A stretch of 64,000 nucleotides of DNA from Psychrobacillus vulpis (GCF_006861825.1 NZ_VDGI01000001.1:1-64000), one strand, 5' to 3'. Counted from the stretch's first letter, positions 27,360 to 36,909 are shown. Made by a program: numbers and translations. Notes: generated by a model not told the origin, from the sequence alone.

Positions 27360-28379
27360 TTAATTCCAACTATTAAGTTCTAGTCCTGGTCTTCCATTCA
27401 TCGACATATCACCCGTTTTTCCTGCCGAAAACTTGGAGTTTCCTGCAGCAGCTATCATCGCTGCATTATCCGTGCACAATGAAATTGGTGGGACATAAAA
27501 GGGAATGTTCTCTTTTTCGAATGTTTCTTCCAATACTTTTCTTAGTCCTTTATTGGCAGCTACTCCGCCTGCCGCAATAACTTGTTTCACATTAAACTCA
27601 CGTGCCGCTCTTAACGTTTTTGTTGTTAGCACTTCTATTACACTTTGTTGAAAACCTGCAGCTAGGTGGTTGGGATTGATTTCTTCACCGCGTTGCTCTG
27701 CATTATGCTGATAATTGATAACAGCAGATTTCAAGCCACTAAAGCTGAAATCATATGATCCCTCTTCAAGCCAAGCTCTCGGAAAAGGTACTGCTCCGTC
27801 ACTTTCATTCGCGAGACGATCAATATGTGGACCTCCTGGATAAGGGAGATTCAGCACTCTTGCTACTTTATCGTAAGCTTCACCTGCTGCGTCATCACGT
27901 GTTTCTCCGATTAACTCAAACTGACCGTCCTCTTTCATTAACACTAGTTCCGTATGTCCGCCTGATACTACTAATGCAAGAAGCGGAAATTCCATCGGTT
28001 GCACAAGTGCATTCGCATAAATATGACCTGCAATATGATGGACTCCTACTAAAGGCAGACCATTTGCAAATGCAAAAGCTTTCGCCGCATTTATTCCTAT
28101 TAATAGAGCTCCTACTAATCCCGGCCCTTCTGTTACAGCTACTGCATCCAAATCTTTAGGAGTCATATTTGCTTGATTTAATGCTTCTTCGATAACAATT
28201 GTTATTTGTTCCACATGATGTCTCGAAGCGACCTCAGGCACAACTCCACCAAATCGTTTGTGGCTTTCGATTTGAGATGAGACGACATTGGAAATGATCT
28301 CGTGGCCATTTTTCACGATGGAGGCTGCCGTTTCATCACAGCTTGTTTCTATTCCTAATATATATTGATCTTTTTTCAT
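27360..28379 (-). CDS. tsaD: tRNA t6A threonylcarbamoyltransferase TsaD
   Basis: Catalytic subunit (339 residues) that transfers threonylcarbamoyl to A37 of ANN-decoding tRNAs, working with TsaB and TsaE. It starts with the ASKHA-fold signature [16 protein letters not shown]; metal-binding histidines lie in [11 protein letters not shown]; later motifs include [26 protein letters not shown] and the C-terminal [12 protein letters not shown]. It is the last gene of tsaE-tsaB-rimI-tsaD and overlaps rimI by 4 nt. Length and motifs are normal. Confidence 0.98.
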   Translation of the reverse strand: MKKDQYILGIETSCDETAASIVKNGHEIISNVVSSQIESHKRFGGVVPEVASRHHVEQITIVIEEALNQANMTPKDLDAVAVTEGPGLVGALLIGINAAKAFAFANGLPLVGVHHIAGHIYANALVQPMEFPLLALVVSGGHTELVLMKEDGQFELIGETRDDAAGEAYDKVARVLNLPYPGGPHIDRLANESDGAVPFPRAWLEEGSYDFSFSGLKSAVINYQHNAEQRGEEINPNHLAAGFQQSVIEVLTTKTLRAAREFNVKQVIAAGGVAANKGLRKVLEETFEKENIPFYVPPISLCTDNAAMIAAAGNSKFSAGKTGDMSMNGRPGLELNSWN

Positions 28380-28837
28380 TTAAATTCCACCCACATCACA
28401 AGAGCATCCTCCTGCGTATCTGTATAATAATTTTTTCGTATTCCACCGTCTTGAAAACCAAGTTTATAATATAAATTTTTTGCGACATCATTTGTTACTC
28501 GCACTTCAAGTGTCATTAACACAACATCCTGGTCTAACACAACACGAATTGCTTCACGCATTAATCCTTCGCCAATCTTATGCCCACGCATACGTTTTGC
28601 GACTGCAACGTTCGTAATATGACTTTCATCCATGACAACCCACATTCCACAATAACCAACAATTTCTTTTGCTTCCGTTTCGGCTACAATATAGTAGGAA
28701 TATAAATTCGTCGTCATTTCATGCTCAAATGCTTCTCTAGTCCAAGGAGCCGTGAACGCTTCTCTTTCTATTAATAGTACTTGATCAATATCGTCGAGCG
28801 TCATTTTTCGGTAATTTATTATTTCATTCATGTCCAT
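28376..28837 (-). CDS. rimI: Ribosomal protein S18 alanine N-acetyltransferase-type GNAT
   Basis: GNAT acetyltransferase of 153 residues, predicted to acetylate the N-terminus of ribosomal protein S18. The acetyl-CoA loop is [17 protein letters not shown] (RGxGxG-like, with Lys in place of the second Gly) and the C-terminal part shows [19 protein letters not shown]. It overlaps tsaB by 14 nt and tsaD by 4 nt, fixing it in the t6A operon as in B. subtilis ydiD. Its exact substrate is assigned by family and context. Confidence 0.93.
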   Translation of the reverse strand: MDMNEIINYRKMTLDDIDQVLLIEREAFTAPWTREAFEHEMTTNLYSYYIVAETEAKEIVGYCGMWVVMDESHITNVAVAKRMRGHKIGEGLMREAIRVVLDQDVVLMTLEVRVTNDVAKNLYYKLGFQDGGIRKNYYTDTQEDALVMWVEFK

Positions 28838-29513
28838 TTTTCTTTTGCTCTTTCATCCAATTTGCTTCCGCTTCCGTCACACGTAAATATTTTGGAACAG
28901 TTGTATGAGCTTCCGTTGCTTTTTGCTCTTTCGCTAATTCTATTAAAACCGCTGCGCTCGGTAAAGAGAAGGCTGCATTTGCTTGATGGACTTTGTCTCT
29001 AAGTACTTCTTTTATTTGTTCCCAATGAATCTTTACATCCATTCCAACAAATAAAACCGGATTTCCTGACTCATCTAGCATTTTCAAAAGATCTACAAGT
29101 GACATATGAGATTCTTTCACTACTTGTCCATTTTCATAAACACCTGCAAACACATTACTTCGACGTGCATCCATAATCGAACAAACGATACCTGGAAAGT
29201 ATGGTGCATTGCCTGCTAACACTTGCAAGCTTGAGACAGAAACGATAGGAATATTCAGTGTCCAAGCAAGTGTTTTTCCAATCGTCACACCAATTCGCAC
29301 ACCAGTATAGGACCCTGGCCCTTTTGCGACAGCAATTGCATCAATCTCATGCGGCTCTATTTCCGCTTTTTTCAATAACTCTTCGATCGCAGGCATGGCG
29401 CCAATTGAATGTGTAATTTTAAGTGATGATTTGTACTCTGCAAGCACTTGATCATCCTTTACAATGGATACCGCAAGCGGCGTGTGTGATGTATCTATTC
29501 CTAACCAAATCAT
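28824..29513 (-). CDS. tsaB: t6A biosynthesis protein TsaB
   Basis: Inactive paralogue of TsaD (229 residues) that serves as its dimerisation partner in t6A synthesis. It begins MIWLGIDTSHTPLAVSIVK and carries IAVAKGPGSYTGVRIGVTIGKTLAW, the diagnostic TsaB segment; it lacks the TsaD metal-binding histidines. Overlaps of 4 nt with tsaE and 14 nt with rimI show tight translational coupling. Confidence 0.96.
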   Translation of the reverse strand: MIWLGIDTSHTPLAVSIVKDDQVLAEYKSSLKITHSIGAMPAIEELLKKAEIEPHEIDAIAVAKGPGSYTGVRIGVTIGKTLAWTLNIPIVSVSSLQVLAGNAPYFPGIVCSIMDARRSNVFAGVYENGQVVKESHMSLVDLLKMLDESGNPVLFVGMDVKIHWEQIKEVLRDKVHQANAAFSLPSAAVLIELAKEQKATEAHTTVPKYLRVTEAEANWMKEQKKNGHE

Positions 29514-29962
29514 TCAAAAAGCTCCTCGCATAATTGTTCATATCGTTTCCCAAAAGGCTCAAACGTAAACTTTCGCTTATCCTCTTCTAGTCGATGAATC
29601 TGTATTGCCAATTTCTCCGGTGGTAAATCTTCTTCTATTAAATGAGCCCACTCAATAATGCTCACTGCATCTCCATAAAATAACTCGTCCCACCCTAAGT
29701 CCTCATCACTATCCGCCAAGCGATATACATCTAAATGATTCAAAGGGACACGACCTTCGTATTGCTTCAATATTGTAAACGTTGGGCTATTCACATTTCG
29801 TGTTATCCCAAGACCTTTCGCTACACTTTTTGTAAACGTCGTCTTCCCTGCACCTAGATCTCCTTCTAACGTCAGTACATCATTAGGCTTAAGGAGTGAA
29901 GCAAGTTGTTGAGCAAGCTGTTCTGTCTCCTGCTCCGAGTTAATAATACGTTCATACTTCAT
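29510..29962 (-). CDS. tsaE: t6A biosynthesis ATPase TsaE
   Basis: Small P-loop ATPase (150 residues) required to reset the TsaBD complex. Walker A is LEGDLGAGKTTFTKSVAKG; the family motif VNSPTFTILKQYEG and NHLDVYRL follow, then IIEWAHLIEEDLP. It opens the operon. The frame also allows TTG one codon upstream (29965), which has better spacing to the AAAGGA site; I prefer the ATG but cannot exclude TTG. Confidence 0.96.
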   Translation of the reverse strand: MKYERIINSEQETEQLAQQLASLLKPNDVLTLEGDLGAGKTTFTKSVAKGLGITRNVNSPTFTILKQYEGRVPLNHLDVYRLADSDEDLGWDELFYGDAVSIIEWAHLIEEDLPPEKLAIQIHRLEEDKRKFTFEPFGKRYEQLCEELFE

Positions 29963-30060
29963 CAATCGTAAATTCCTTTCGAGTTCACTATTTGAGTTCT
30001 ATTATAAAGAAATACAATGCGGAATGTAAGTATCCTGTATTTATGATAAAAAATGATGAA

Positions 30061-30112
30061 AAAAAGACTAATGAAAAAGGAGTTAGAATTCTCCCATTCT
30101 TAGTCTTTTTTT
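30061..30112. terminator. Bidirectional hairpin between remnant and tsaE
   Basis: AAAAAGACTAA pairs with TTAGTCTTTTT, with an inner GGAG/CTCC stem, flanked by A- and T-runs. It probably ends minus-strand transcripts from the YugN gene. Confidence 0.7.
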
Positions 30113-30122
30113 TATATTTTTC

Positions 30123-30254
30123 TTAATGACAAAGGTTCTTAGAAAACCATTCTTGTCGAATAAAAGATGTACATATTGCTAAAAACTCTTCTATCTTTTG
30201 TGTCGAAGAAGCAAGAACACGAATTGTAAATGCCTTGTCCTTTTTAGATACCCG
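30123..30254 (-). pseudogene. Short 3' gene remnant, possibly urease accessory UreD-like
   Basis: An open minus-strand stretch of 43 codons reads KAFTIRVLASSTQKIEEFL then AICTSFIRQEWFSKNLCH before its stop; a stop in the same frame lies directly upstream and there is no ribosome site. The pattern (xxRVL...F...ICxxFIRxEW) looks like the end of a real protein, and I was reminded of UreD C-termini, but the match is weak. No other urease genes are in the window. Confidence 0.3.
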
Positions 30255-30332
30255 TTAGAAGAGAACAAGGTTTAGCACTATTTTTTTGGTAATTCCTTAA
30301 AGGCACTTTAATAATGAAAATCGTTAAAGAAA

Positions 30333-30743
30333 TTAATGTACTAAATGAACTATTTGTTCTACAGCTTTTTCACCGGCTAATTCCCATCTGCTTTTATCAA
30401 CAATTTGACCGTCTTTATCAATAGGATCTTGAAATTGATTAAACCCTGATGTACTTAACAATGAGTTTTCATCTTTATCTAAGCCTACGTTAACTACGTG
30501 CTTAATTACATATGGAGTTTGAAACTTGATATAAGCTTCATGATGATCTAGATCTCCCTCTAATACTTCAAAGGGAAGCCTCAAGTAAATAGTTTCCCCC
30601 TCTTTACGCCAAAGTACTGAATCAAAGCTTCCTTTATGATAATCCCAATTTCCACCGATACTATAGCCTAAACTTTTAATGCGGTTTTTCAAATCACCAA
30701 AATAGGCCATTTTCCCTTCAAGGTCTGTTTGCAACTGTAACAT
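30333..30743 (-). CDS. YugN-like family protein
   Basis: Protein of about 136 residues in the YugN-like family, conserved in Bacillaceae without known function. Family features: LEGKMAYFGDLKNRIKSLGY, GGNWDYHKGSFD and YLRLPFEVLEGDLD, then TPYVIKHV and a C-terminal RWELAGEKAVEQI. A GTG at 30752 opens the frame but is too close to AAGGAG; the ATG at 30741-30743 is correctly spaced (8 nt). No signal peptide or membrane segment is seen. Monocistronic between the remnant and the SGNH gene. Confidence 0.75.
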   Translation of the reverse strand: MLQLQTDLEGKMAYFGDLKNRIKSLGYSIGGNWDYHKGSFDSVLWRKEGETIYLRLPFEVLEGDLDHHEAYIKFQTPYVIKHVVNVGLDKDENSLLSTSGFNQFQDPIDKDGQIVDKSRWELAGEKAVEQIVHLVH

Positions 30744-30838
30744 TCCATACACTCCTTTTTAAAAATATTCTTTACTATTCTTTCCATAACTCAAGGATAT
30801 AATACCGCTTTGGAAACGTTGGAATTTAAAAGAAGCTC

Positions 30839-31456
30839 TTATTTATTGAATTTATTTAGCAGCCTTTGAAATAAACTAGTGTTCTTGTTGTCAACTCTCA
30901 TCTCTTCTAGTTTATGAGCGATCAATTCCGAAAGTATGTCATATCCCGCTTCACCAAAGTGAAGACCATCGTCTTTTTCTCCCTTTAAAAGTTCTTTATA
31001 ATTCGGCTTGGAAAATAGAATTGTAAAAAAGTCAATGAGATGACTACCAGTTTCATCTGCTACTTCTTCCACAACTTGTGCATATTGCTTCAGAAGTTTG
31101 TTAGATCTGTTCGGTTGAAGTATTTCATCAACAGGAGCTGGAGTAATTAGAATAGTTTTCTTAGGTCCAACCTGTTTTGTAAACTCAAAAATATTTTGCT
31201 TAAACGATTCTAGATTAACTAATTTATGTTTCGCAGAATCATTTGCTCCGAATAGTATGGTCACTATATCTGGTTTTCTCTCTAGTACATCTTTTTTAAA
31301 CCGTTGCATTGCTTGTTCAGTTGTACTTCCGGAAACACCTGCATTCACAAATTGATAGTCTTGCATTTTAGAGGAGAGCTTATATGTCAAAATAGGGGAA
31401 GGATGCCCCTCTTTACGTGCTGTAATACTATCACCGAAACAAACTACTTTTATCAT
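30839..31456 (-). CDS. SGNH/GDSL-family hydrolase
   Basis: Probable esterase or lipase of 205 residues. Block I is VVCFGDSITARK (nucleophile Ser in GDS), block II the Gly in NAGVSGSTTEQA, block III the FGANDSAKHK (GxND) and block V DGLHFGEAGYDIL with the Asp/His pair. No signal peptide is present, so it acts in the cytosol. This layout is close to isoamyl acetate-hydrolysing-like esterases. GGAG lies before the ATG. It is divergent from the acyltransferase gene at 31568. Confidence 0.88.
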   Translation of the reverse strand: MIKVVCFGDSITARKEGHPSPILTYKLSSKMQDYQFVNAGVSGSTTEQAMQRFKKDVLERKPDIVTILFGANDSAKHKLVNLESFKQNIFEFTKQVGPKKTILITPAPVDEILQPNRSNKLLKQYAQVVEEVADETGSHLIDFFTILFSKPNYKELLKGEKDDGLHFGEAGYDILSELIAHKLEEMRVDNKNTSLFQRLLNKFNK

Positions 31457-31567
31457 TACTTTTCTCCTAACTAAATTATTGTAATGTAATTGAAATACAC
31501 TTTAAGTTTATATTCACCGTATACTGGATAAACAAACATATAGAACAAAACTTTTGGAGGAAGTATT

Positions 31568-32614
31568 ATGTCTCAAAAACGATTAGCCTGGGTAGATGTA
31601 ACAAAAGGATTTTTGATGATTCTTGTTGTCATAGGTCATTACCCTGGTGAATTAGATTTCCCATTCATTAAATACATTTACTGGTTTCACATGCCAGCTT
31701 TTTTCTTATTAAGTGGATTATTCTTTAAAGAATTAGCAGAGAATGAGCACTCAAACAAAACGATTAAAAAAAGATTTATACAGCTAATGATTCCCTATTT
31801 ATTTTTCCTTTTTGTCATTACAGCTGTTCGTTATAGTATGGAATTAGCATTAGGAAACTTCGATCTATCTTGGTATTTACAAGACTTGTGGAAACTAGTT
31901 ATTGCAGGGCGCTTTGCTCGTGGTGCATATGGAGTCTTTTGGTTTGTAACTACACTATTTTTCACTTATTTACTATTCATTTGGATGACAAAATATTTAA
32001 GTCGTCTAAAACAAATCAGTCTACTTGTAACATTCTATCTTGTCGCTCATCTGGAAAGTATTTTTGCAATGCACGTAATTAGTGGTGCCCCGGATGAAGC
32101 TTCCCAAACGATTCCAATGCTTTGGAATTTAGATGTTGTGTTAATGGCTATCGTCTATTTTGCTCTCGGTTATTATGCAAAAAGGATCTGGATGAATATT
32201 ACTCTACCATGTCTCCTTGGTGCAATGGTCGTTGCAATTAGCTTCGCAGTCGCAGACAATGTAGGAATCATTGATTATCATTTGAGTATGAAATTTTTGC
32301 GATATGATCATCTTTTGCTAGATTTAATAGTTCCGATTGCTTTTATTATAATGATCCTAGGAATTTTCCAGAGACTAACGAAAATTCTACCATTACATTG
32401 GTTAGCAAAAATCGAAAAACATTCGATTTCTATTATGTACTTGCATATTTTCACAGATATCATTTTAAATGATTTTTTCCAATACGGTTTAATCGGATTT
32501 ACGACATTAGGTTTAATTATCCCGATAATTACTTCGATTATCATTCAAAAACTTATACCTTACGGGAAATTTTTCTTAGGAGATATTCGAGCTAAAAAGC
32601 CAATTGAAATTTAA
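31568..32614 (+). CDS. Membrane acyltransferase (acyltransferase-3 family)
   Basis: Integral membrane protein of 348 residues with about ten hydrophobic segments. It starts RLAWVDVTKGFLMILVVIGHYPGE, the family signature with the catalytic His, followed by FHMPAFFLLSGLFF. Such enzymes O-acetylate cell-wall polymers, exopolysaccharide or other surface glycans. GGAGG precedes the ATG. The nearby SGNH hydrolase on the opposite strand is suggestive, as acyltransferase-3 and SGNH domains often cooperate, but here they are divergently transcribed. Confidence 0.85.
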   Translation: MSQKRLAWVDVTKGFLMILVVIGHYPGELDFPFIKYIYWFHMPAFFLLSGLFFKELAENEHSNKTIKKRFIQLMIPYLFFLFVITAVRYSMELALGNFDLSWYLQDLWKLVIAGRFARGAYGVFWFVTTLFFTYLLFIWMTKYLSRLKQISLLVTFYLVAHLESIFAMHVISGAPDEASQTIPMLWNLDVVLMAIVYFALGYYAKRIWMNITLPCLLGAMVVAISFAVADNVGIIDYHLSMKFLRYDHLLLDLIVPIAFIIMILGIFQRLTKILPLHWLAKIEKHSISIMYLHIFTDIILNDFFQYGLIGFTTLGLIIPIITSIIIQKLIPYGKFFLGDIRAKKPIEI

Positions 32615-32625
32615 TACAGATAGTA

Positions 32626-32666
32626 AAATGATCTCTTCCGTTGAATGGAAGAGATCATTTGTTATT
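32626..32666 (+). terminator. Terminator of the acyltransferase gene
   Basis: AAATGATCTCTTCC pairs with GGAAGAGATCATTT (32626-32639 and 32647-32660), followed by a modest T-rich tract. Confidence 0.75.
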
Positions 32667-32735
32667 TCTCTCTATTTATGATTTTGACTTTCCATTACGT
32701 ATCATAATGGACTTCTTCTCAAGAATCATGTATAA

Positions 32736-32790
32736 AAATTGAAATGCCTGTGCAACAAACGTTTTATAATCGTTTGTTGCACAGGCATTT
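32736..32790 (-). terminator. Very long perfect terminator of the 3D-domain gene
   Basis: A perfect 20-bp stem (32742-32761 with 32771-32790), core GCCTGTGCAACAAACG, with 9-nt loop. T-rich tract follows on the minus strand. It starts 5 bp after the stop codon. Confidence 0.85.
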
Positions 32791-32794
32791 CTTA

Positions 32795-33550
32795 TTAATT
32801 GAGCACTCTTATTTTAACTTTCTTTACTCCCCATTCCATCGCGTTATTGTAAGACGGAATGAATACATCGATTTTATGTCCTTTAATAGCTCCTCCAGTA
32901 TCACCAGCAATTGCCTCTCCATAACCTTCGACCCAAACCTTCGTCCCAAGAGGAATTATCCTCGGATCTACTGCGATTACTTTCTGATTTGGATTGGAAC
33001 GTAAGTCAATTCCGTAAGCAGTTGTCCCTGAACAGCCTTCACAATATGCTGTATATGCCGTGGCTGTAACAAGCATTTCCTTCGAATCCTCTACTGGTGG
33101 AGGAGCACTGATTGGAGAGGATACAGCCACCATCGTGTCTTGCTCAGAATCAATCGATTGGGATCCTTCTTCATTTCCGCTTACTATCAAAACATCATCC
33201 GGGTGAATTAAAGAGCCCGTAAGATTATTCCACATCATAAGATTATCTAATGATATATCGTGCTTAAGCGCTATCCGATACAAGTTATCTCCCTCGACAA
33301 CCGTATACGTTTCGGGCTCTGTTGGAAGCTCCAGAGGTGGATAGGTGACTAATCCCATATCTAAAGCGTACTGGAAGAGTATATCACTTTCCTTCGAGTG
33401 TTCTAATGTACGCTCTAAATCTTCTAAATAATTTGGTGGATTAGATAAATCTTCCCCTTCCATGGTTGAAGATAACATATTAGAAGCATACGCTACTGAA
33501 TTCGTTGACAATGCTAAAAGTATAACGAACAAAAAGGTTTTAACTTTCAA
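32795..33550 (-). CDS. Secreted LysM and 3D-domain cell-wall protein
   Basis: Exported protein of 251 residues, similar in layout to YocH/YorM. Signal peptide LFVILLALSTNSVAYAS at the start; one LysM near 82-125 (YTVVEGDNLYRIALKHD); a 3D domain at the C-terminus with VTATAYTAY, KVIAVDPRIIPLGTKVWV and GDTGGAIKGHKIDVF, containing the conserved Asp residues typical of lytic-transglycosylase-like enzymes. It likely cleaves or remodels peptidoglycan. Start codon is TTG with AAAGGAGG 9 nt upstream. The upstream region contains a 13-bp inverted repeat (33581-33654). Confidence 0.88.
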   Translation of the reverse strand: MKVKTFLFVILLALSTNSVAYASNMLSSTMEGEDLSNPPNYLEDLERTLEHSKESDILFQYALDMGLVTYPPLELPTEPETYTVVEGDNLYRIALKHDISLDNLMMWNNLTGSLIHPDDVLIVSGNEEGSQSIDSEQDTMVAVSSPISAPPPVEDSKEMLVTATAYTAYCEGCSGTTAYGIDLRSNPNQKVIAVDPRIIPLGTKVWVEGYGEAIAGDTGGAIKGHKIDVFIPSYNNAMEWGVKKVKIRVLN

Positions 33551-33580
33551 CCTTAAATTCCTCCTTTACAAGTAATCTGT

Positions 33581-33654
33581 AAATCACTTTTTAGTTTGAC
33601 TAAGTCTTGCCCAAAACTTTCAAAAACAAACATTCTTATTTTAAAAAGTGATTT
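33581..33654. repeat. 13-bp inverted repeat upstream of the 3D-domain gene
   Basis: AAATCACTTTTTA (33581-33593) and TAAAAAGTGATTT (33642-33654) are exact inverse copies 48 bp apart. They lie in the likely promoter/leader region of the TTG-started gene at 33550. The remaining bases to 33790 show nothing recognisable. Confidence 0.6.
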
Positions 33655-33795
33655 AGTTGCGAATAAAAAGGAATTTAAGAACAGATGCGCTCGCTTCTAA
33701 ACAAGCTCAAACAATGTTTTGTGCGAAGATCTTTACGTAGTAAGTAGACTTATAATTGAGTAATAAATTATTACTTCTTCCCGCATAAACAAATA

Positions 33796-33841
33796 AAAAG
33801 CCACCTTCCAAAACAACACAAAAGTTGTCTTGGAAAATGGC
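33796..33841 (-). terminator. Terminator of the ligase/MFS operon
   Basis: Minus-strand GCCA, TTCCAA and ACAAC pair in order with GTTGT, TTGGAA and TGGC, ending in five T, downstream of the MFS stop. Confidence 0.8.
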
Positions 33842-33864
33842 CTCTTCTCTAAAAGTATTATTTT

Positions 33865-35211
33865 TTACTTCTTAATACTAGCATTTAACGTTAATGAATC
33901 TACTAAGGGATTAGAAGGTTTTTGTTCCTTTTCTAATCCTTCGATTTCTTCGTATTGTGTTACTTTTCTAGTATCCGCCGTAAATAATGCAATTACTAGA
34001 GAAATTGCGAGACCTGCCATCATAAATCCACCAAATATCCATGGTGATGGTCCATAAGATACCGCCATTGCAGTCCATAGAAGTGGACCAAAACCAACAA
34101 TCGCTGCCGCAATTTGATAACCGACCGATAAACCAGTGTAACGAATATTTGCTGGGAATAGCTCAGAGAAGAACGTCCCTTGCGTGGAGAAAATAGCTGC
34201 CCAAATAACACCTAAAAGGGCTACTTGCATAATAAAGAACATGCTTACGCTTTGTCCTGCCATTATGAAATAAGGAATAGATAGTAAAAACATCAGCACT
34301 AATCCACCTATATAAATTGCTTTTCTACCAATATAATCTGAAATATATCCCATAATAGGAATAGTTAAAATCATCGTCGCACAACTTATCGTTAGCGCAA
34401 GCAAAGCGGTATCTCTTGTATAGCCTAAATAAGTAGTTGCAAACACAAGTACATAAGACATTAGGAATACATTAAAGAACCCATCTCCTAGCTTTAATCC
34501 AATGACCTGTAATACACTTCTCCAATTTGTTCTGAACGTTTCTAAAATTGGAACCTTCACAATTTCTCCACTATCTTTCTGCTGTTGGAATGCCGGAGTT
34601 TCTTCGATACCATTTCGAATCCAAAGTGCGAGCACAATTAGCACTGCACTAAACAAAAATGGCAGTCTCCAACCCCAAGCTAAAAACTGTGCATTCGTAG
34701 TTAATGAACTAATCAATGTAAAGCTAAACGTACCTGCAACTAACCCAAGAGGAACTCCTAATTGTGGAACTGACCCATAAAAGCCTCGAACTCCTTTTGG
34801 TGCATTTTCTGTTGCCAATAAAACTGCTCCACCCCACTCACCACCAAGGGCAATCCCTTGAAGAAGACGTAGTATAACAAGAATCGCTGGCGCCCAAATA
34901 CCAATTTGCGCATACGTCGGTAATAAACCGATTAAGAAGGAACTTCCTCCCATTCCAATGAGCGTTAGCATTAAGGTTGCCTTGCGTCCTATTTTATCTC
35001 CCATATGCCCAAAAATAATACTTCCTAATGGTCTTGCAGCATATCCTGCTCCAAATGTTGCAAAAGCAATTAAAACCGAAACCGTTGGATCATTATTTGG
35101 AAAAAAAAGTGTAGAGAAAACTAAAGCTGTTGCTGTTCCATACAAATAAAAGTCATACCATTCAATTACAGAACCCGCTAAACTGGCAAAAAGTACCCGA
35201 TTTTTCTTCAT
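33865..35211 (-). CDS. MFS transporter, metabolite:H+ symporter type
   Basis: Twelve-helix secondary transporter of 448 residues in the metabolite:H+ symporter subfamily of MFS (shikimate, proline/betaine, alpha-ketoglutarate carriers). Diagnostic features: start ASLAGSVIEWYDFYLYG, loop motif GHMGDKIGRKATLM, then RLLQGIALGGEWGGAVLL with the ENAPKGVRGFYGS loop. It lies 63 bp downstream of an acyl-CoA ligase gene on the same strand, so it probably imports the acid activated by that ligase. AGGAGG precedes the ATG. Substrate cannot be assigned. Confidence 0.88.
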   Translation of the reverse strand: MKKNRVLFASLAGSVIEWYDFYLYGTATALVFSTLFFPNNDPTVSVLIAFATFGAGYAARPLGSIIFGHMGDKIGRKATLMLTLIGMGGSSFLIGLLPTYAQIGIWAPAILVILRLLQGIALGGEWGGAVLLATENAPKGVRGFYGSVPQLGVPLGLVAGTFSFTLISSLTTNAQFLAWGWRLPFLFSAVLIVLALWIRNGIEETPAFQQQKDSGEIVKVPILETFRTNWRSVLQVIGLKLGDGFFNVFLMSYVLVFATTYLGYTRDTALLALTISCATMILTIPIMGYISDYIGRKAIYIGGLVLMFLLSIPYFIMAGQSVSMFFIMQVALLGVIWAAIFSTQGTFFSELFPANIRYTGLSVGYQIAAAIVGFGPLLWTAMAVSYGPSPWIFGGFMMAGLAISLVIALFTADTRKVTQYEEIEGLEKEQKPSNPLVDSLTLNASIKK

Positions 35212-35273
35212 TACTATTCCTCCTTTTAAATGTTTTTCTGTTTGAATTAAAATGAAAATTCAGTAAATTAAAG

Positions 35274-36839
35274 CTATAAATTTATTATTGATGCTTCTTT
35301 CTTAAGAATATGTTTTTGAATCTTTCCAACTGATGTTCGCGGAAACTCTTTTGTAAACTCTATGCTGTCTGGAACTTTAAACTTTGCCAAACGCTCACGA
35401 CAGAACGTGATTAACTCTTCCTCTGATATTTGTTGACCCTCATGTAAAATAACAAACGCTTTAATAGCTTCATCCCGCATCTCATCTGGAATCCCAATAA
35501 CTGCTGATTCATATACACTTGGATGGCTAGAAATAACGCTCTCTACCTCATTTGCCGCAACATTTTCTCCCGATCGCTTAATCATATCTTTCATGCGATC
35601 GACGAAATAGAAGTATCCGTCTTCTCCAATTTTTGCATTATCTCCCGTATGCAACCATCCATTTTGGAGTGCTTCTGCTGTAGCTTCTGGATTTTTAAAA
35701 TACCCTTTCATTAACGAGCGTCCTGGAACCCCTTTAACAATAATTTGTCCTGTTTGACCATCCTGTACTTCATCACCATTTGAATCAACAACTTTCACTT
35801 CATAACCGATAGTCGGCTTTCCAATGCTTACATTTTTTCGAATACCATCTAGAGGATTCATCAAAGGAACTCCTATTGTTTCGGTCATTCCATACATTTG
35901 CAATAAAGAAACTTCAAATTTCTCTTCGAATTCCACTAACTGATGCTCAGAAACCATTTGAGCAAACCAAATAATCCGTATCGAATGATTTTTATCATCT
36001 GAATCATAGTTTTGCGCAAGAATCATACGAATTGGTGCTGCAAATAAAGATCCGACCGTAGCACCGAGTCTTTTAGCTTGTTTAAAATAACGTGAAGCAC
36101 TAAATCGTTCCGTAAGTGCAACACTTGCGCCTACATCTAACGCTGACATTGTTGAGTAATATTGAGCGTTCCCATGAAATAACGGTAGCACTAAAAACTG
36201 TCGATCATCTGGCCCTAGTCGAATAGATTTCGACATTACTTCTCCAGTAAAGATATAGTTGGCATGCGTAATCAGTACCCCTTTTGGTTTAGAAGTTGTT
36301 CCGGAAGTATATAGCATCGCTGCGACATCTTCTGAATCTAATGGAATATTAGGTTCCTCCTCATTGGCAGCCGCAATGAGTCTACTTAAGTTTAGGTCCT
36401 TGTATTCTTCCCCATCGTATCTTGCCAGTAAAATTCGTTGTAGATAAGGTAACTGATCTCGAATTCTAGTAAACTTTTCTAGGTATTCTTCTTCTGTAAT
36501 AAGTAACAAGGATTCCGAGTGATTTAATACATACTCCATTTCATCAGATGTAGATAATACATTGGTCGGCACCATAATTGCACCGATATTAGCTAAAGCA
36601 AACCAAGAAATGATGAATTCCATATTATTTGGTAGATGTAATGTTACATGGGTACCTTTCTTAATACCAAAATTCAGGAATACTTGACTTAGGCGGTTCA
36701 CTTGAGAAGCAAATTGCCCATACGTCAACTCAAATCTGCTTTCTTCTTTATCTTCAAAAAGTAGAAAAGTCTTGTTCCGATACATTCTTACTTTCTCGTT
36801 TAACAAATCCTTTAAAGTTTTATTGCCGATAATATCCAT
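35274..36839 (-). CDS. AMP-dependent acid-CoA ligase (CaiC-like)
   Basis: ANL-superfamily ligase of 521 residues. Motifs: MLYTSGTTSKPKGVLITH (phosphate loop), MYGMTETIG (A5), LHTGDNAKIGEDGYFYFVDRMKDMIKRSGENVA split here by family order as A7-A8, and the final SVGKIQKH catalytic Lys region. Overall pattern is closest to carnitine/crotonobetaine-CoA ligase-type enzymes and other small-acid ligases. First gene of a ligase-transporter operon, divergent from a TetR gene; palindromic operators lie in the shared promoter region. The pair is probably an inducible uptake and activation pathway for a carboxylate. Confidence 0.88.
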   Translation of the reverse strand: MDIIGNKTLKDLLNEKVRMYRNKTFLLFEDKEESRFELTYGQFASQVNRLSQVFLNFGIKKGTHVTLHLPNNMEFIISWFALANIGAIMVPTNVLSTSDEMEYVLNHSESLLLITEEEYLEKFTRIRDQLPYLQRILLARYDGEEYKDLNLSRLIAAANEEEPNIPLDSEDVAAMLYTSGTTSKPKGVLITHANYIFTGEVMSKSIRLGPDDRQFLVLPLFHGNAQYYSTMSALDVGASVALTERFSASRYFKQAKRLGATVGSLFAAPIRMILAQNYDSDDKNHSIRIIWFAQMVSEHQLVEFEEKFEVSLLQMYGMTETIGVPLMNPLDGIRKNVSIGKPTIGYEVKVVDSNGDEVQDGQTGQIIVKGVPGRSLMKGYFKNPEATAEALQNGWLHTGDNAKIGEDGYFYFVDRMKDMIKRSGENVAANEVESVISSHPSVYESAVIGIPDEMRDEAIKAFVILHEGQQISEEELITFCRERLAKFKVPDSIEFTKEFPRTSVGKIQKHILKKEASIINL

Positions 36840-36909
36840 CCCAAATCACTTCCTTCTCAACATACTTACCTCAATAAAAAAAGCGCTTACATTTGGTATA
36901 ATAAAAATA

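Noticed and set aside
33560-33600. WalR site upstream of the 3D-domain gene
   Set aside because: TGTAA words occur, but in inverted rather than direct orientation and with wrong spacing.
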